The notes: a model not told the origin generated them from the letters alone. A stretch of 64,000 bases of DNA from Neolewinella maritima (GCF_923081025.1 NZ_CAKLPZ010000003.1:186001-250000), one strand, 5' to 3'. Numbered from the stretch's first letter, positions 34,286-44,341 are shown. Numbers and translations are program-made.

Positions 34286-35364
34286 GCGACCGGCTCGGTG
34301 GTCTCGGCGCGGATCATGCTGGTGAGGGCCGCGATCCAGCGGGGGTCATCGTTGAGGCTGGGCACCAGGTCGATGTGTTCGCCGCCCCATTTTTCGAACT
34401 CCTCCTGATACTCTACACCGATCTCGATGGTGGTCTCCAGGCAGTCAGCAACGAAGGCCGGACTGAAGCAGAGGATCTTTTTGGCACCGCGCTCCTTGGC
34501 CCAGGTCTCGAGGGTGTCGATGGTGTACGGCTTGGCCCAGTCGTCGAAGCCCAGCCGGCTCTGGAAGCTGGTGGTGTAGCGATCTTCGGCTAGCCCCAGC
34601 TCGGCGGCAATGGCACGGGTGGTCGCGTGGCACTGGGCCGAGTAGCAGAACTGGTTGACGCGACTGATCGTACTGCAGCAGCCGTCCTTAACGTAGCAGT
34701 GGTTGCAGTCGTCGGCCTTCTTGAGCTGCCGCTGCGGCAGGCCGTGGTAGCTGAAGATGATGTGGTCGTAGCGGCCCAGGTCGCCCAGGTCGCGGGCGTT
34801 GTCGGCGAATACCTTGATCAGATCGGGCTGCTCGTAGTAGCTGTTGACCAGCTTGACGTCGGGGATGGTCTGCTGCTTGCTCAGCAGGCGCATCACTTCC
34901 TGGTGCACCGAGCCCGTGGTGGCGCTGGCGTACTGGGGGAACAGCGGAAAAACCAGGATACTGGACACCTGCTCGGCCAACAGCTCGTTGAGGGCGGTCT
35001 CGATGCTGGGGCTCTGGTAGCGCATGGCCAGGCGGACCACAAATTCATCCCCTAACTCGGCGGCTACTTTCTCGGTGACCACCTCACCGTAGTACTTGAG
35101 GGGGCTGCCGTTTTCCGTCCACAGCTCCTGGTACAGTTTGGTAGACCCCCCCGGCTTGAAGGGATTGACGATGCCGGAGCGGATGGGCGCGATGATGCCA
35201 CGCACCAGTACCTGCTGGGCTACGCCGGGCAGATTGTCGATGACCCGCGGATCCGTGAGGAACTCCCCCAGGTAGCGATTCACCGCTTTGGGCGTGGGGG
35301 CGTCCGGTGTGCCGAGGTTGACGAGCAGCACGCCCTGTTTTCCGAAGTGGGGCTGAAGGGGCAT
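34282..35364 (-). CDS. hemH: ferrochelatase
   Basis: 360 residues from the ATG at 35364, chosen because the conserved start GVLLVNLGTPDAPTP follows ten residues later; the frame is open 18 codons further. The active-site region IFSYHGLPQRQL carries the conserved His, and SRLGFDDWAKPYT precedes the C-terminal KKILCFSPAFVADCLETTIE with its conserved Glu. It inserts ferrous iron into protoporphyrin IX. It heads the hemH-bioD-GT9 cluster. Confidence 0.95.
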   Translation of the reverse strand: MPLQPHFGKQGVLLVNLGTPDAPTPKAVNRYLGEFLTDPRVIDNLPGVAQQVLVRGIIAPIRSGIVNPFKPGGSTKLYQELWTENGSPLKYYGEVVTEKVAAELGDEFVVRLAMRYQSPSIETALNELLAEQVSSILVFPLFPQYASATTGSVHQEVMRLLSKQQTIPDVKLVNSYYEQPDLIKVFADNARDLGDLGRYDHIIFSYHGLPQRQLKKADDCNHCYVKDGCCSTISRVNQFCYSAQCHATTRAIAAELGLAEDRYTTSFQSRLGFDDWAKPYTIDTLETWAKERGAKKILCFSPAFVADCLETTIEIGVEYQEEFEKWGGEHIDLVPSLNDDPRWIAALTSMIRAETTEPVA

Positions 35365-35450
35365 AAGGGGGGAGGTGACGTTAAATAGGGTCCGTGGAGT
35401 TAACCCCGGAGCGGGCATTGGGTTTATCTTAACCTACTACCTAAACTCTC

Positions 35451-36215
35451 ATGCACTTATCCACCCGAACCTGGCGCTATATTCCGCTCGTCACCTTTAT
35501 TACGGTGCCGATAGTCAATTACCTCCCGATCGTCCTCGATATTTCGCAGGACCGATTTACTGATGATGTGACCACGCGGGTCAGCGCGGCGGGCTATGCC
35601 TTCAGTATCTGGGGCGTCATCTTTACGGGGATGATCGTTTTTGCCGCCGTGCAGCTCCGCACCCTGCGCAAGACCAAGGCACTCAAGCGGGCCTACAAGT
35701 ACCTGGTGCTGGCCGGTCTGGCCAGCATCGCCTTCGTACCCATCAGCCTGTACGGCGACCAGGTACTGGGCTTCGCAGACTTGCTGTGGCACCTGCTCGC
35801 CCTACTGGCCGCCTATACTTCCCTGCGCATTCACGTCGCCGAGATAAAGCCCCCGGCCTACGGCTGGAGCTACTTCGCCCCCTCCATGTACCTGGGGTGG
35901 ATCAGCGCGGCCACCGTGATCTCCGCCTCCCTGGCCCTCGACCAGCTGGGGGTCACCTTCGAAGCAGATACAGCCGTATACATCGCTACGGCGCTGGTGG
36001 GCGTACTCACCGCCCTGGGCACCTATTTAGCGTTGCGGGCCGACATCGTTTACGCCGGTACCGTAGCCTGGGCGCTGGTGGCAGTAGCCATAAAGCAGCA
36101 GGATGCACCCCTACTTTTTTGGGCGGGCGGCGCAGGTGCGGTATTTCTGGTAGGACTCTGCGTATGGATCTGGCTGAGCGAGCGGCGGGCGTTCTATGCG
36201 GTCGGTCGGGGCTAG
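35451..36215 (+). CDS. TspO/MBR-related tryptophan-rich membrane protein
   Basis: 254 residues with about seven hydrophobic segments. The motif GYAFSIWGVIFTGMIVFA near residue 50 and a later W-containing YLGWISAATV pattern are seen in tryptophan-rich sensory protein relatives, which are longer than classic five-span TspO. The ligand and role are unknown. It ends in a CTAG shared with the convergent GH105 stop. Confidence 0.65.
   Translation: MHLSTRTWRYIPLVTFITVPIVNYLPIVLDISQDRFTDDVTTRVSAAGYAFSIWGVIFTGMIVFAAVQLRTLRKTKALKRAYKYLVLAGLASIAFVPISLYGDQVLGFADLLWHLLALLAAYTSLRIHVAEIKPPAYGWSYFAPSMYLGWISAATVISASLALDQLGVTFEADTAVYIATALVGVLTALGTYLALRADIVYAGTVAWALVAVAIKQQDAPLLFWAGGAGAVFLVGLCVWIWLSERRAFYAVGRG
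36121..36139 (+). repeat. GC-motif copy 8
   Basis: GGGCGGGCGGCGCAGGTGC (one base longer than consensus), read in frame as AGGAGA in a membrane segment of the TspO-like gene. Confidence 0.55.
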
Positions 36216-37906
36216 TCCAGTGCATCCACCGCCAGGGCGGCCCAGATAATAGCGCCGATGCCCCGCGGATCGTTTGTGCGCGTCGGATGCCCATTGTAGG
36301 CCGCGGGACTGGGCAGGATCGGCGTACCGCTGACGATGCCCTCGACCGTACCGTCGGCCGCGATCTGACTGCTCATCCCTGCATAGCCGCGCAGCGCGGC
36401 CTCGCTGAACCGCGGCTCCGGTAGCCACCCCTCCCGGTAGCCGGTAGCCAGCGCGTAGGTGAACATAGCCGTAGCCGATGTCTCCAGGTAAGTCGTGGGG
36501 TCGGTGATCACCTGGTGCCAGCGGCCATCGGCAGCCTGGTACGGCAGCAGGGCCTCGCAGCGCGCTACGAAGCTCCGTCTGATCTGCTCGATCCGCTCGT
36601 CCTGCCGGTCACCCAGCCGCTGCAGTAGCATGGCGTCGACGACCATGGTCCACCCCATACCCCGGCCCCAGATGGTCGTGCTCTGGTCTTCGGTCTTTGT
36701 ACTGTAGGCATGGCGGTAGAGTCCCGTTTCGGCATCCGTCAGGTAGCTACTGAAGTTGACGGACTGCAGTAGTGCATCCTCCAGCAGGTCCTCCCGTCCC
36801 AGCGCCAGCCCGGCCCGTAGACTGAATAGATTGGCCATGAACAGATCGTCAGACTGCACCGTAAAGCTATCCGGCGTAATGCGGCAGAGGGTGCCGTCCG
36901 CCAGCCGGGGTACACCCGTCAGGATCTGTTGAGCAATGGCATGCACGAGTTGAGAGGCCTGGGTCGACTCGGTATTATTGGTATGTGGGGCTGCATCACT
37001 TAGCCGTTCCGCCAGACTCACGCCCTGGGGCCCGAAGTCATCCAGCATCCGGAAGCGGGCGTAGTGGTTGAACAGCCCTCCCCGGTGACCGTAGGTGGCC
37101 CGGTGTTCCAGCACCTCCGCACGGTGATCGAAGAAGTAGCGGTGATGGCGGTCGACGTACTCACCGTAGGCGGACTGATCGAAGTAATGCTCGGCATCAC
37201 CCAGGGCAGCGAGCAACGCACCGGTGAAGTAGCGAAAGTCAGACCAGTCCAGCTGCTCCCCACTCTCGGGTAGTTCGGGGAAGGTCGGTGCCCGCCAGTC
37301 AGTACGCCCGGAGCACCAGCGGTAGGGATAGCTCGCCTCACCCACCGGGACGGCCTGCGCCACCCCCCCGACGGAGGTGCCGTTGGGAGCCAGGAAGCTG
37401 AGAAACAGTTGGCGCTGCGTAGTTGCCGGATCAAAGGTCAGTGCGCGCACCTCCAGCTGGTGCGGCTGCCCATCCGCATACCGGGCCGGTAGGGGTAGCT
37501 GCCGCTCGAAGGTGGAGTAACTGTAATCTAACCGCACCGGCGCGCCCGCCCCTACGTGGGTACTGCTGATCCGCTCATCGTCTATATATAGCTCCAAGTC
37601 CGCGGGATACCCGGACAGGCCGATGCGTAGGTCATCCGCCCGGGTGGAGAAGGTCCAGCTAATCGTATAGGACGAGTCGATGGTCTGCCCCTCCTGCTGA
37701 TAGTCGGCATCAAAGAGGTAGATCTTTTCCTGTGGTTCGCTGCCCCCACCGTAGTCCAATTCGAAGCGTGTGTTTCGCTCGACCATGCTGAATACCCGGG
37801 CCACCAGCTCTTTGGGAGCCGGTGGTGCCTGGGCGGTGACCGCGGATGCCGGTAGTCCGAGCAGGAGGGCAAACGAGAAATAGAATAGACGAAACGAAAT
37901 AACCAT
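36212..37906 (-). CDS. GH105 family unsaturated glucuronyl/galacturonyl hydrolase with N-terminal extension
   Basis: 564 residues. A signal peptide (LFYFSFALLLGLPASA) is followed by an unassigned beta-rich region (~35-190) and the (alpha/alpha)6 barrel (~200-564). DDLFMANLFSLRAGLA carries the likely catalytic Asp, with WGRGMGWTM and YLETSATAMFTYALATGYREG as typical landmarks. GH105 enzymes cleave the unsaturated uronic acid left by pectin or other polysaccharide lyases. Most are ~370-400 residues, so the extension is notable. It lies 46 bp after the beta-helix gene. Confidence 0.88.
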   Translation of the reverse strand: MVISFRLFYFSFALLLGLPASAVTAQAPPAPKELVARVFSMVERNTRFELDYGGGSEPQEKIYLFDADYQQEGQTIDSSYTISWTFSTRADDLRIGLSGYPADLELYIDDERISSTHVGAGAPVRLDYSYSTFERQLPLPARYADGQPHQLEVRALTFDPATTQRQLFLSFLAPNGTSVGGVAQAVPVGEASYPYRWCSGRTDWRAPTFPELPESGEQLDWSDFRYFTGALLAALGDAEHYFDQSAYGEYVDRHHRYFFDHRAEVLEHRATYGHRGGLFNHYARFRMLDDFGPQGVSLAERLSDAAPHTNNTESTQASQLVHAIAQQILTGVPRLADGTLCRITPDSFTVQSDDLFMANLFSLRAGLALGREDLLEDALLQSVNFSSYLTDAETGLYRHAYSTKTEDQSTTIWGRGMGWTMVVDAMLLQRLGDRQDERIEQIRRSFVARCEALLPYQAADGRWHQVITDPTTYLETSATAMFTYALATGYREGWLPEPRFSEAALRGYAGMSSQIAADGTVEGIVSGTPILPSPAAYNGHPTRTNDPRGIGAIIWAALAVDALD

Positions 37907-37952
37907 GAAGCGCTTAATTGTACGAATAGGGTAGGGGACGGGAGGTGGCTAT

Positions 37953-39806
37953 CTAGCGCAGCACGAGACTGCCCTGGTACTGTCGATCCGCCGTCTGGAT
38001 GCGGTATACGTAGGAGCCGGCGGGCAGGGCGCCTCCGGTCGCGGCACGGGCATGCCACCGAATGCGTTGCGGACCGGCGGACTGCTCACTATCCACCACC
38101 TGAGCCACCCGGCGGCCGAATAGATCGAACAGGGCGATGTTTACCCGCTGCGGCTGGGCCAGCTCGTAGGCGAAGGTCAGTTGACCGGAAGTAGGATTGG
38201 GGAACACACTGACCGTACCCGTAGCAGGCGCTTCCAGGGGAGCCCGGAACGAGGAGGTGGTGGCACTGCTGGAGGGGGTGGCGTCGACGATCCGGATCTG
38301 ATCGACGTTCGGACCATCGTAGCCGGGGCTGGCCGTGAGTCGGATCACGTGGTCTCCGTGTGGCAAGTCGCCCCACACCTGGGCCGTCTTCCAGGTCTGC
38401 CAGCTGCCGGTAGGTGGGAACGAAACGGCACCGATGTACTGCCCGTCCACGCGCAGGTGGCAGCGCCGGCTGCTGCCGGAGCCGTTGGCGTAGCGTATTT
38501 CAAACCGCCGCCGGCCACCGCCTTCGCCATTCACGCGCGACCACTCGATGAAGGTGCCGGGACCGCCGAAGTTGACGTAGCCGCTGCCGTAGTAGCCCGG
38601 ATGCTCGTTCTCGGTCTGCGTACCCGATTGCACGTTACGGTTCTCGGCGCGGAGTAGCGTTACCGGATTGGCGTAGGCAGCCGGGCGGGCCCAGCTGTAG
38701 CGGTAGTCGTTGTTCGTCCAGTCGATGCGGGTGTCGCAGCCGTCCGGGCCGCAGGCCTGGCCGTTGCTCACGCTGCACTTACGTGCCCGGGCGCTGCCAC
38801 AGTCTTCGATCTCCGTATCGCAGAAGGGATAGTAAAATTTGTTGTCGTAGATGGATATGCCGTAGGCACAGTTGTCGGGCGAGTCGCCGCTCAGCCGCAT
38901 CCAACCCCGCTGCACTACGTTCTGTGTCTGGTCGGAGATGCTGGTATGGATGAAGTCGTTGTTGTAGATGGCAATATTGTTCGGGGCGTCGCGCGACCGG
39001 ATCTGGCGGCGCACCTTCAGGGCCGAGCCGCTGATGTTGACCAGGGTATTGTCGAACACCGAGGAGTTGCCCAGGCGGGTCATGTATACGCCGTGCAGCT
39101 CCTGCTTGAATGCGCGTTGGTTGTGGCAGTTGCGGATCGTATTGCCCCGTACCGTGATGTTGGTCGAGTTGCGGGGGTAGATCACTCCGGCACAGTAGAT
39201 GTCGTCGTCCTGCTCGTCGGGGAAGTAGAGCGTACCGATCTCGGAAACCTCGTTGTCGCGCACGATCACGTTGCGCGTTTCGTGGATAAAGATGGCCCCG
39301 ACCTGAAAGCGCTGGATCCGCAGGTTGCGGATTTCTACCTGGCGGGTGCTCGGAGCTACCACGGCGATGCAGTTGGTGGGTCCCCCCTGGTAGGTGTAGC
39401 GGTCACCGATCAGGGTGGCCTTGCTGTTGTCTCCGTAGGTGGACAGTCGCAGTTGACGGTTGATGTCCCATACGAAGGCGAAGGTGCTGCGTGCTGCGTC
39501 GAAGTCGATCAGCAACTGATTGGTCTGGGGGGCGAAGCCTTCGAAGGTCTGACCGCCCGCCAGTAGGATCTCGTACTGCTCCGTGCTCGGCTTAGACCGG
39601 TACTGATTCTCGATGAGTTGCTTGGCGCGAAGCAGCGTCTTCACCGGTGCGCTACGGGTGCCGGGGTTGTTGTCGCTGCCGCCGTTATTCACGTAGATGG
39701 TAGTCACTGCCCCCAGGCTGACCGATAGGAAGAGTAAGCAGCTAGTGAGTAGCAGCGCAGCGGAGCTACTAAGGGTGCGGGAAAAGCTGGAAAACTGGTG
39801 TGGCAT
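37953..39806 (-). CDS. secreted right-handed beta-helix protein (pectate lyase-like) with carbohydrate-binding domain and T9SS tail
   Basis: 617 residues from the ATG at 39806, where the signal peptide begins. A parallel beta-helix (~30-400, starting TIYVNNGGSDNNPGT, with repeated NITVRGNTIRN-type coils) is followed by a CBM6/35-like beta-sandwich (~410-525) and a Por/T9SS sorting domain (VSVFPNPTSGQLTF to the end). Likely a surface-exposed or secreted pectin lyase or hydrolase; catalytic residues cannot be assigned. First gene of a two-gene unit with GH105. Confidence 0.82.
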   Translation of the reverse strand: MPHQFSSFSRTLSSSAALLLTSCLLFLSVSLGAVTTIYVNNGGSDNNPGTRSAPVKTLLRAKQLIENQYRSKPSTEQYEILLAGGQTFEGFAPQTNQLLIDFDAARSTFAFVWDINRQLRLSTYGDNSKATLIGDRYTYQGGPTNCIAVVAPSTRQVEIRNLRIQRFQVGAIFIHETRNVIVRDNEVSEIGTLYFPDEQDDDIYCAGVIYPRNSTNITVRGNTIRNCHNQRAFKQELHGVYMTRLGNSSVFDNTLVNISGSALKVRRQIRSRDAPNNIAIYNNDFIHTSISDQTQNVVQRGWMRLSGDSPDNCAYGISIYDNKFYYPFCDTEIEDCGSARARKCSVSNGQACGPDGCDTRIDWTNNDYRYSWARPAAYANPVTLLRAENRNVQSGTQTENEHPGYYGSGYVNFGGPGTFIEWSRVNGEGGGRRRFEIRYANGSGSSRRCHLRVDGQYIGAVSFPPTGSWQTWKTAQVWGDLPHGDHVIRLTASPGYDGPNVDQIRIVDATPSSSATTSSFRAPLEAPATGTVSVFPNPTSGQLTFAYELAQPQRVNIALFDLFGRRVAQVVDSEQSAGPQRIRWHARAATGGALPAGSYVYRIQTADRQYQGSLVLR

Positions 39807-39860
39807 GAGTAGAAAATTGAGTAGGAAGGATGGGTAGGCAGCGGTGCATACCGGAGGTGC

Positions 39861-39868
39861 CAAAGCTA
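39861..39868 (-). promoter_or_regulatory. -7 box TAGCTTTG of the beta-helix/GH105 unit
   Basis: Exact TAnnTTTG match on the minus strand about 55 bp upstream of the ATG at 39806. Confidence 0.5.
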
Positions 39869-39940
39869 GGTGTGGCCTCCCCCCGTGGCGTCCCGTGGCG
39901 TATCATAAGTGTCCAGCCGGATGCCAGTTGTGCGAGATAT

Positions 39941-39961
39941 GGGGCGGCGGCGCGCGGGTGC
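39941..39961 (+). repeat. GC-motif copy 9 (long variant), with a partial second copy
   Basis: GGGGCGGCGGCGCGCGGGTGC is followed directly by a partial repeat GGGGCCGGGGCGCGTGC (39962-39978), in the divergent gap between the beta-helix gene and the HTCS gene. Confidence 0.55.
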
Positions 39962-40067
39962 GGGGCCGGGGCGCGTGCGAATGACTGCATATTGACATTG
40001 GAAGTTTTCCCTGCTCCGCGTTGCCGAAAGCCGGGCTACCTTACCCGTAGTATAACCCCATCGATCT

Positions 40068-43000
40068 ATGCCCGGACGGCTCCCGTGGCTTACCCCTCTC
40101 TGTCTGTTTTGCTGCCTGTCCCTACAGGCCCAGCGGGCCTACCAGCCGGTCCTGGCCGATCCGATGGGCGAGCCCTGGCGCTGGACGCACTTCGATCAGC
40201 TCGACAGTGAACAGACCCGGGTCATCACACAGCGAGCTGACGGAGACATGCTCTTCGGCGTCGAGAGCGGCGTGATCCGCTACGATGGATACGGCTGGGA
40301 ACGCTGGGACAAACCCCCGCACCTGCGGCCGCGCTCCATCCAGGCTATGTATCAGGTAGCCGGCGATAGCCTGTACGTAGGTACCGACGACGGAATCTAC
40401 CGGGTAGGTCCGCAGGGCTGGCGGGCCGTACTGACCGTACCGCAGGCACTGGCCGTCAACGTGGAGGACATCATAGGCTTGCCGGATGGTAGCCTCCTCT
40501 TTGCGCTGGCTGAACGTACGGGGCAGGACTGTCTGAGTGGCTTACTGCACAAGCGCGGGGCTACCTACACCCTCTACACCAGTCCAGCCGTAGCCCGGCA
40601 CCTGGCCCGGCAGGGCGGTATCGCGGGGGTGGCCGTCGAGGTCTTATCCGACCCTCCCGGGCGTGTACAACAGGATAGTGCGCACGTACTGAACGTACGC
40701 GACCTGGCGCTGCGACGGAACGGTCAGGTACTGGCGGCCATAAGTGATACGGAGCGGGCCGGACGGCTCCTGGTCCTGGACTACGGGGCCGGCAGACAAC
40801 CGTTTACGGTACGGCATGCGTACGGGGAGCGCGACGGGCTGCGCATACGAAGCAAAGTGAAGGTAGAAGAGGACCTGAACGGCGACCTCTGGGTGATCAG
40901 CAACGCCTACGAACTGGGGCTGTACCGCTTCGATGGCAAGGTCTGGCGGTCGGAAAAGCTGAGCGACCGCTTCGGCGGGGTCGATTCTCAGAGCAACCTG
41001 ATGGTCGCGACGGACGGCTCGGTATGGATAGATGGCCACGGCAGGTTGTTCCGCTATCAGCAGGGGACGTGGATGGAGTTCAAGTATCCGGATATTCCCA
41101 TTACTACTATTTCTCGCTTTATTCTGTACGAAGACCGCGATCATCACCTCTGGATCGCCGGACGCCTGGGGCAGGTGTACCGCTTCGACAATACGTACGC
41201 CACCTGGGCTAGCTACCCCGGACTCAACTTTCAGGTGGGCGGTACGGATAGCCAGCGGTGGTACCTATCCATCGACGGGCGGGCGGTGGTGGAACGAGGT
41301 GCGCGCTGGACCGCCTACGGTACGGAGTCCGGACTCATCGATACCCCCGTGCGCCTGCTTCGGACCAGCTACGGGGAGCTCTGGGCCAGTGGTAGCCACG
41401 AAGGCGTAGCCGCCCTGGCCTACTTCGACGGGCAACGGTGGCACCACCAAAAGTATTCCGAAGTGTCCTGGGGCTTCGACCCCCGGGCAGCCTTCGAGGC
41501 GCACGACGGTAGCCTCTGGTTTGGGTGTAGCACTGACTTTATGCAGACGGCCAGCTTCCGTGGTGGAGTGATTCGCCTGCCGGAACCCCGCCACCACAAG
41601 GACCGCTACGAACACCATGCAGCCACGCAGGGCACGCGTATCACTACCAGCTACGGCATCGGTCAGAGCCTGGACGGGCGCATCTGGGTCGGCGGCAAGC
41701 CGCTGTGGACCTACGACGGGCAGCAGTGGCGCATCTTCGATTCTATCCCCGCGGTACAGGACTACGTCGACTACGTCGAGACCACTCCGGCGGGCGAGCT
41801 GTGGCTGGGCAGTCGGTTCTACGGGATCTTCCGCTTTGACGGGGCGCAGTGGACCCGGTACACCATGAACGACGGGATCGTAAGTAACAACACGCTGATC
41901 CTACAGGCGGAGGGGGACAGTACACTATGGGCTACGACCTACGGAGGCTACGGCTACTTCGACGGCAGGAACTGGAGTAGCGGACTGTTCCCGACGAGTC
42001 TGGCCGAGACCCAGGAGGGGGCCAGTCTACGGGAGGACGAAGCCGGACTACTATGGTTCAACCATACGCCCCTGGACTGGAAGCGCAGGGAGCTATTCGC
42101 AGCACGGGGCGTTGACCAATCGGATTTCTCGTCCTTCCGTACCGTAAGTTACCGCAATAACAAGCTCGCACCCCAGACCCAGCTACTCACGGACATCGAT
42201 GAGGTCGAAACGGCCGGAGACCTTACGATCTTCTGGGAGGGGACCGATCACTTCAATGCCACAAAGGCAACCGACTTACGCTATGCCTGGCGCCTCAACG
42301 GGGGGGCTTGGTCGGATTATTCGGTAGCTGACTACCAGCGGTTTGCGTCGCTTTCCCCGGGAGATTACCTGCTGGAAGTACGGGCCAGGGACCGGGACAA
42401 TCAGGTGGACCCCAGCCCGGCCGTCCTGTCCTTCTCCGTGCTGCCGGTCTGGTGGAAGCGCTGGGAGTTCGTACTACTCCTGCTGCTGGCCGGTTCGGGT
42501 CTGATCATTCTACAGTTTCGGATCCTCTCGCGCAACAAGCGACTGTTCGAACTGAACCACCAACTGGAGCAGCAGTCCAGTGAGTTACAGGATCGTAGCG
42601 CCGAGGTAGCCAGGCAGCGCGATCGACTGCGGGAAACGGTCAAGCAGGTGAGCGAACTGTCGCAGTCGCAGCTCCGCTTCTTTACTAATGTGAGTCATGA
42701 ATTTCGCACCCCCCTCAACCTCATCATCGGTCCGGTAGAAGAGCTACTGCGGGCGGGTGGAGCGATCTCCGCGGGGCGGCTTAAGCGCTACCACGGGATC
42801 GTGCTCCGCAACGCCAACCGTATTCTGCAGCTGATCGAGCAGATCCTGGATATTTATAAGGTAGAGGAGACTACGCTGGACTTTGCGCCCGCGCCGGGTG
42901 ATCTGGCCCTACAGTGCGCGGAGATGACGGCCCTGTTCCAGCCCCTGGCGGAGCGGGGTGGGGTAAGCCTGAGTTGTAGCCTACCTCCTCAGCCGCTGGC

Positions 43001-44261
43001 AGCCCGCTTCGATGCGGATAAGGTGGAGAAAATTCTGTTCAATCTACTATCGAATGCCTTCAAGAATGTCCCCTCCGGCGGGCGCATCGAGGTAGGCCTG
43101 ACGGCCGAACGGGAGGAGCGGATGATACGCCTCTGCGTGCGGGACAATGGCCGGGGCATCCCGCCCGATAAACTCGACCGGATATTCGAGCGGTTCTTCC
43201 ACACGCAGGCCGGACAGAACTCCCCCTTCCATACGGGGCTGGGGATCGGTCTGGCCTACGTGACCCAGCTGGTGAAGGCGCACGGTGGGCAGATTACCGC
43301 GGAGAGCCAGCCGGGGGTCGCTACCACCTTCACCGTGGCGCTTCCCTGGTTACCGGTCGGCGAGCAGGCGCTACCGACAGACGCCCCGGAGATAAGCCCG
43401 GCCCTGCAGCAGGCGGTCTCGCTGCTCGGTCAGAGTATGGATGACACACAGCCGCCTCCTGCAACGGAGCGGGCACCGGGTAGCAGCTCGATCAAGATCC
43501 TGGTCGTGGAGGATGACGACGATACGCGTCATTTTTTGAGTGACTGCTTCGCACCGGCCTATACGGTCATCGAGGCTGCCGACGGGCAACAGGGGTTGGA
43601 ACTGGCGCGGCAAGAAGCTCCTGACCTGATCGTATCCGATGTGTCCATGCCGGGTATGGACGGCTTCGCCCTGTGTCGCAGGCTAAAGGCCGACTTCGAT
43701 ACCAGCCACATCCCCGTGATCTTATTGACGGCGCGAACAGCGGAGCACGATAAGATCACGGGCTACGAAACCGGGGCTGATGCGTACGTAGATAAGCCCT
43801 GTAGCTGGCAGTTGCTACGCAGCAGGGTGGGGGCCCTGATTCGGCAGCGTGACCAATTGCGGCAGCGGTTTCGCGATGGAGAGGCGGTAGCTGCGGTGGG
43901 TCAGCCGGAACTGCTCTCCGTCGATCAGCAATTCATGCAGCGCATCCACCAGGCCGTGGAGGATCATCTGGACAACGCGCAGCTGGATGCGGAGCAACTG
44001 GCTCATGAGGTGGGCGTGAGCCGTATCCAGTTGTACCGAAAACTCAAGGCCCTTAGCGGGCAGACGGTCAGCCAGTTTATCCGGTCGGTCCGCCTGCGTC
44101 ACGCGGCCGGACTACTCGAAGCGGGTGAGCTAACGGTAGCCGAGGTAGCCTACCGGACGGGCTTTAACGCGCCCAACCACTTTTCCACCTACTTCAAGAA
44201 GAAATTCGGGGTGCCCCCCAGCCAGTATCCAGTGGGGAGTGAAGAGGAACAAATCCCGTAG
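40068..44261 (+). CDS. hybrid two-component system regulator (HTCS)
   Basis: 1397 residues. Signal peptide, periplasmic two-component propeller (~30-690), Y_Y_Y-like beta domain (~720-785), membrane span (~800-820), coiled coil, HisKA with phospho-acceptor H877 (SHEFRTPLN), HATPase (NLLSNAFKN, DNGRGIPPDK, GLGIGLAYV), receiver with D1191 (IVSDVSMPGMDG), and an AraC-type HTH (~1290-1390). HTCS proteins sense an oligosaccharide in the periplasm and activate their polysaccharide locus. It lies between the beta-helix/GH105 unit and the TonB receptor, so it probably controls both. Confidence 0.96.
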   Translation: MPGRLPWLTPLCLFCCLSLQAQRAYQPVLADPMGEPWRWTHFDQLDSEQTRVITQRADGDMLFGVESGVIRYDGYGWERWDKPPHLRPRSIQAMYQVAGDSLYVGTDDGIYRVGPQGWRAVLTVPQALAVNVEDIIGLPDGSLLFALAERTGQDCLSGLLHKRGATYTLYTSPAVARHLARQGGIAGVAVEVLSDPPGRVQQDSAHVLNVRDLALRRNGQVLAAISDTERAGRLLVLDYGAGRQPFTVRHAYGERDGLRIRSKVKVEEDLNGDLWVISNAYELGLYRFDGKVWRSEKLSDRFGGVDSQSNLMVATDGSVWIDGHGRLFRYQQGTWMEFKYPDIPITTISRFILYEDRDHHLWIAGRLGQVYRFDNTYATWASYPGLNFQVGGTDSQRWYLSIDGRAVVERGARWTAYGTESGLIDTPVRLLRTSYGELWASGSHEGVAALAYFDGQRWHHQKYSEVSWGFDPRAAFEAHDGSLWFGCSTDFMQTASFRGGVIRLPEPRHHKDRYEHHAATQGTRITTSYGIGQSLDGRIWVGGKPLWTYDGQQWRIFDSIPAVQDYVDYVETTPAGELWLGSRFYGIFRFDGAQWTRYTMNDGIVSNNTLILQAEGDSTLWATTYGGYGYFDGRNWSSGLFPTSLAETQEGASLREDEAGLLWFNHTPLDWKRRELFAARGVDQSDFSSFRTVSYRNNKLAPQTQLLTDIDEVETAGDLTIFWEGTDHFNATKATDLRYAWRLNGGAWSDYSVADYQRFASLSPGDYLLEVRARDRDNQVDPSPAVLSFSVLPVWWKRWEFVLLLLLAGSGLIILQFRILSRNKRLFELNHQLEQQSSELQDRSAEVARQRDRLRETVKQVSELSQSQLRFFTNVSHEFRTPLNLIIGPVEELLRAGGAISAGRLKRYHGIVLRNANRILQLIEQILDIYKVEETTLDFAPAPGDLALQCAEMTALFQPLAERGGVSLSCSLPPQPLAARFDADKVEKILFNLLSNAFKNVPSGGRIEVGLTAEREERMIRLCVRDNGRGIPPDKLDRIFERFFHTQAGQNSPFHTGLGIGLAYVTQLVKAHGGQITAESQPGVATTFTVALPWLPVGEQALPTDAPEISPALQQAVSLLGQSMDDTQPPPATERAPGSSSIKILVVEDDDDTRHFLSDCFAPAYTVIEAADGQQGLELARQEAPDLIVSDVSMPGMDGFALCRRLKADFDTSHIPVILLTARTAEHDKITGYETGADAYVDKPCSWQLLRSRVGALIRQRDQLRQRFRDGEAVAAVGQPELLSVDQQFMQRIHQAVEDHLDNAQLDAEQLAHEVGVSRIQLYRKLKALSGQTVSQFIRSVRLRHAAGLLEAGELTVAEVAYRTGFNAPNHFSTYFKKKFGVPPSQYPVGSEEEQIP

Positions 44262-44303
44262 ACAGCGTATAGGCGGGTGTTTAGTTGATTGACTATCAAC
44301 AAG

Positions 44304-44341
44304 TTGGACGGTGTGGTACTATATTGGACGCTTTTGGTACT
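44304..44341 (+). promoter_or_regulatory. tandem direct repeat, candidate HTCS operator
   Basis: TTGGACG at 44304-44310 and 44324-44330, and GGTACT at 44315-44320 and 44336-44341: two copies of TTGGACG-N4/5-GGTACT repeating at 20-21 bp, two helical turns. AraC-type domains bind such direct repeats. It is 89 bp upstream of the TonB receptor ATG. Confidence 0.55.
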
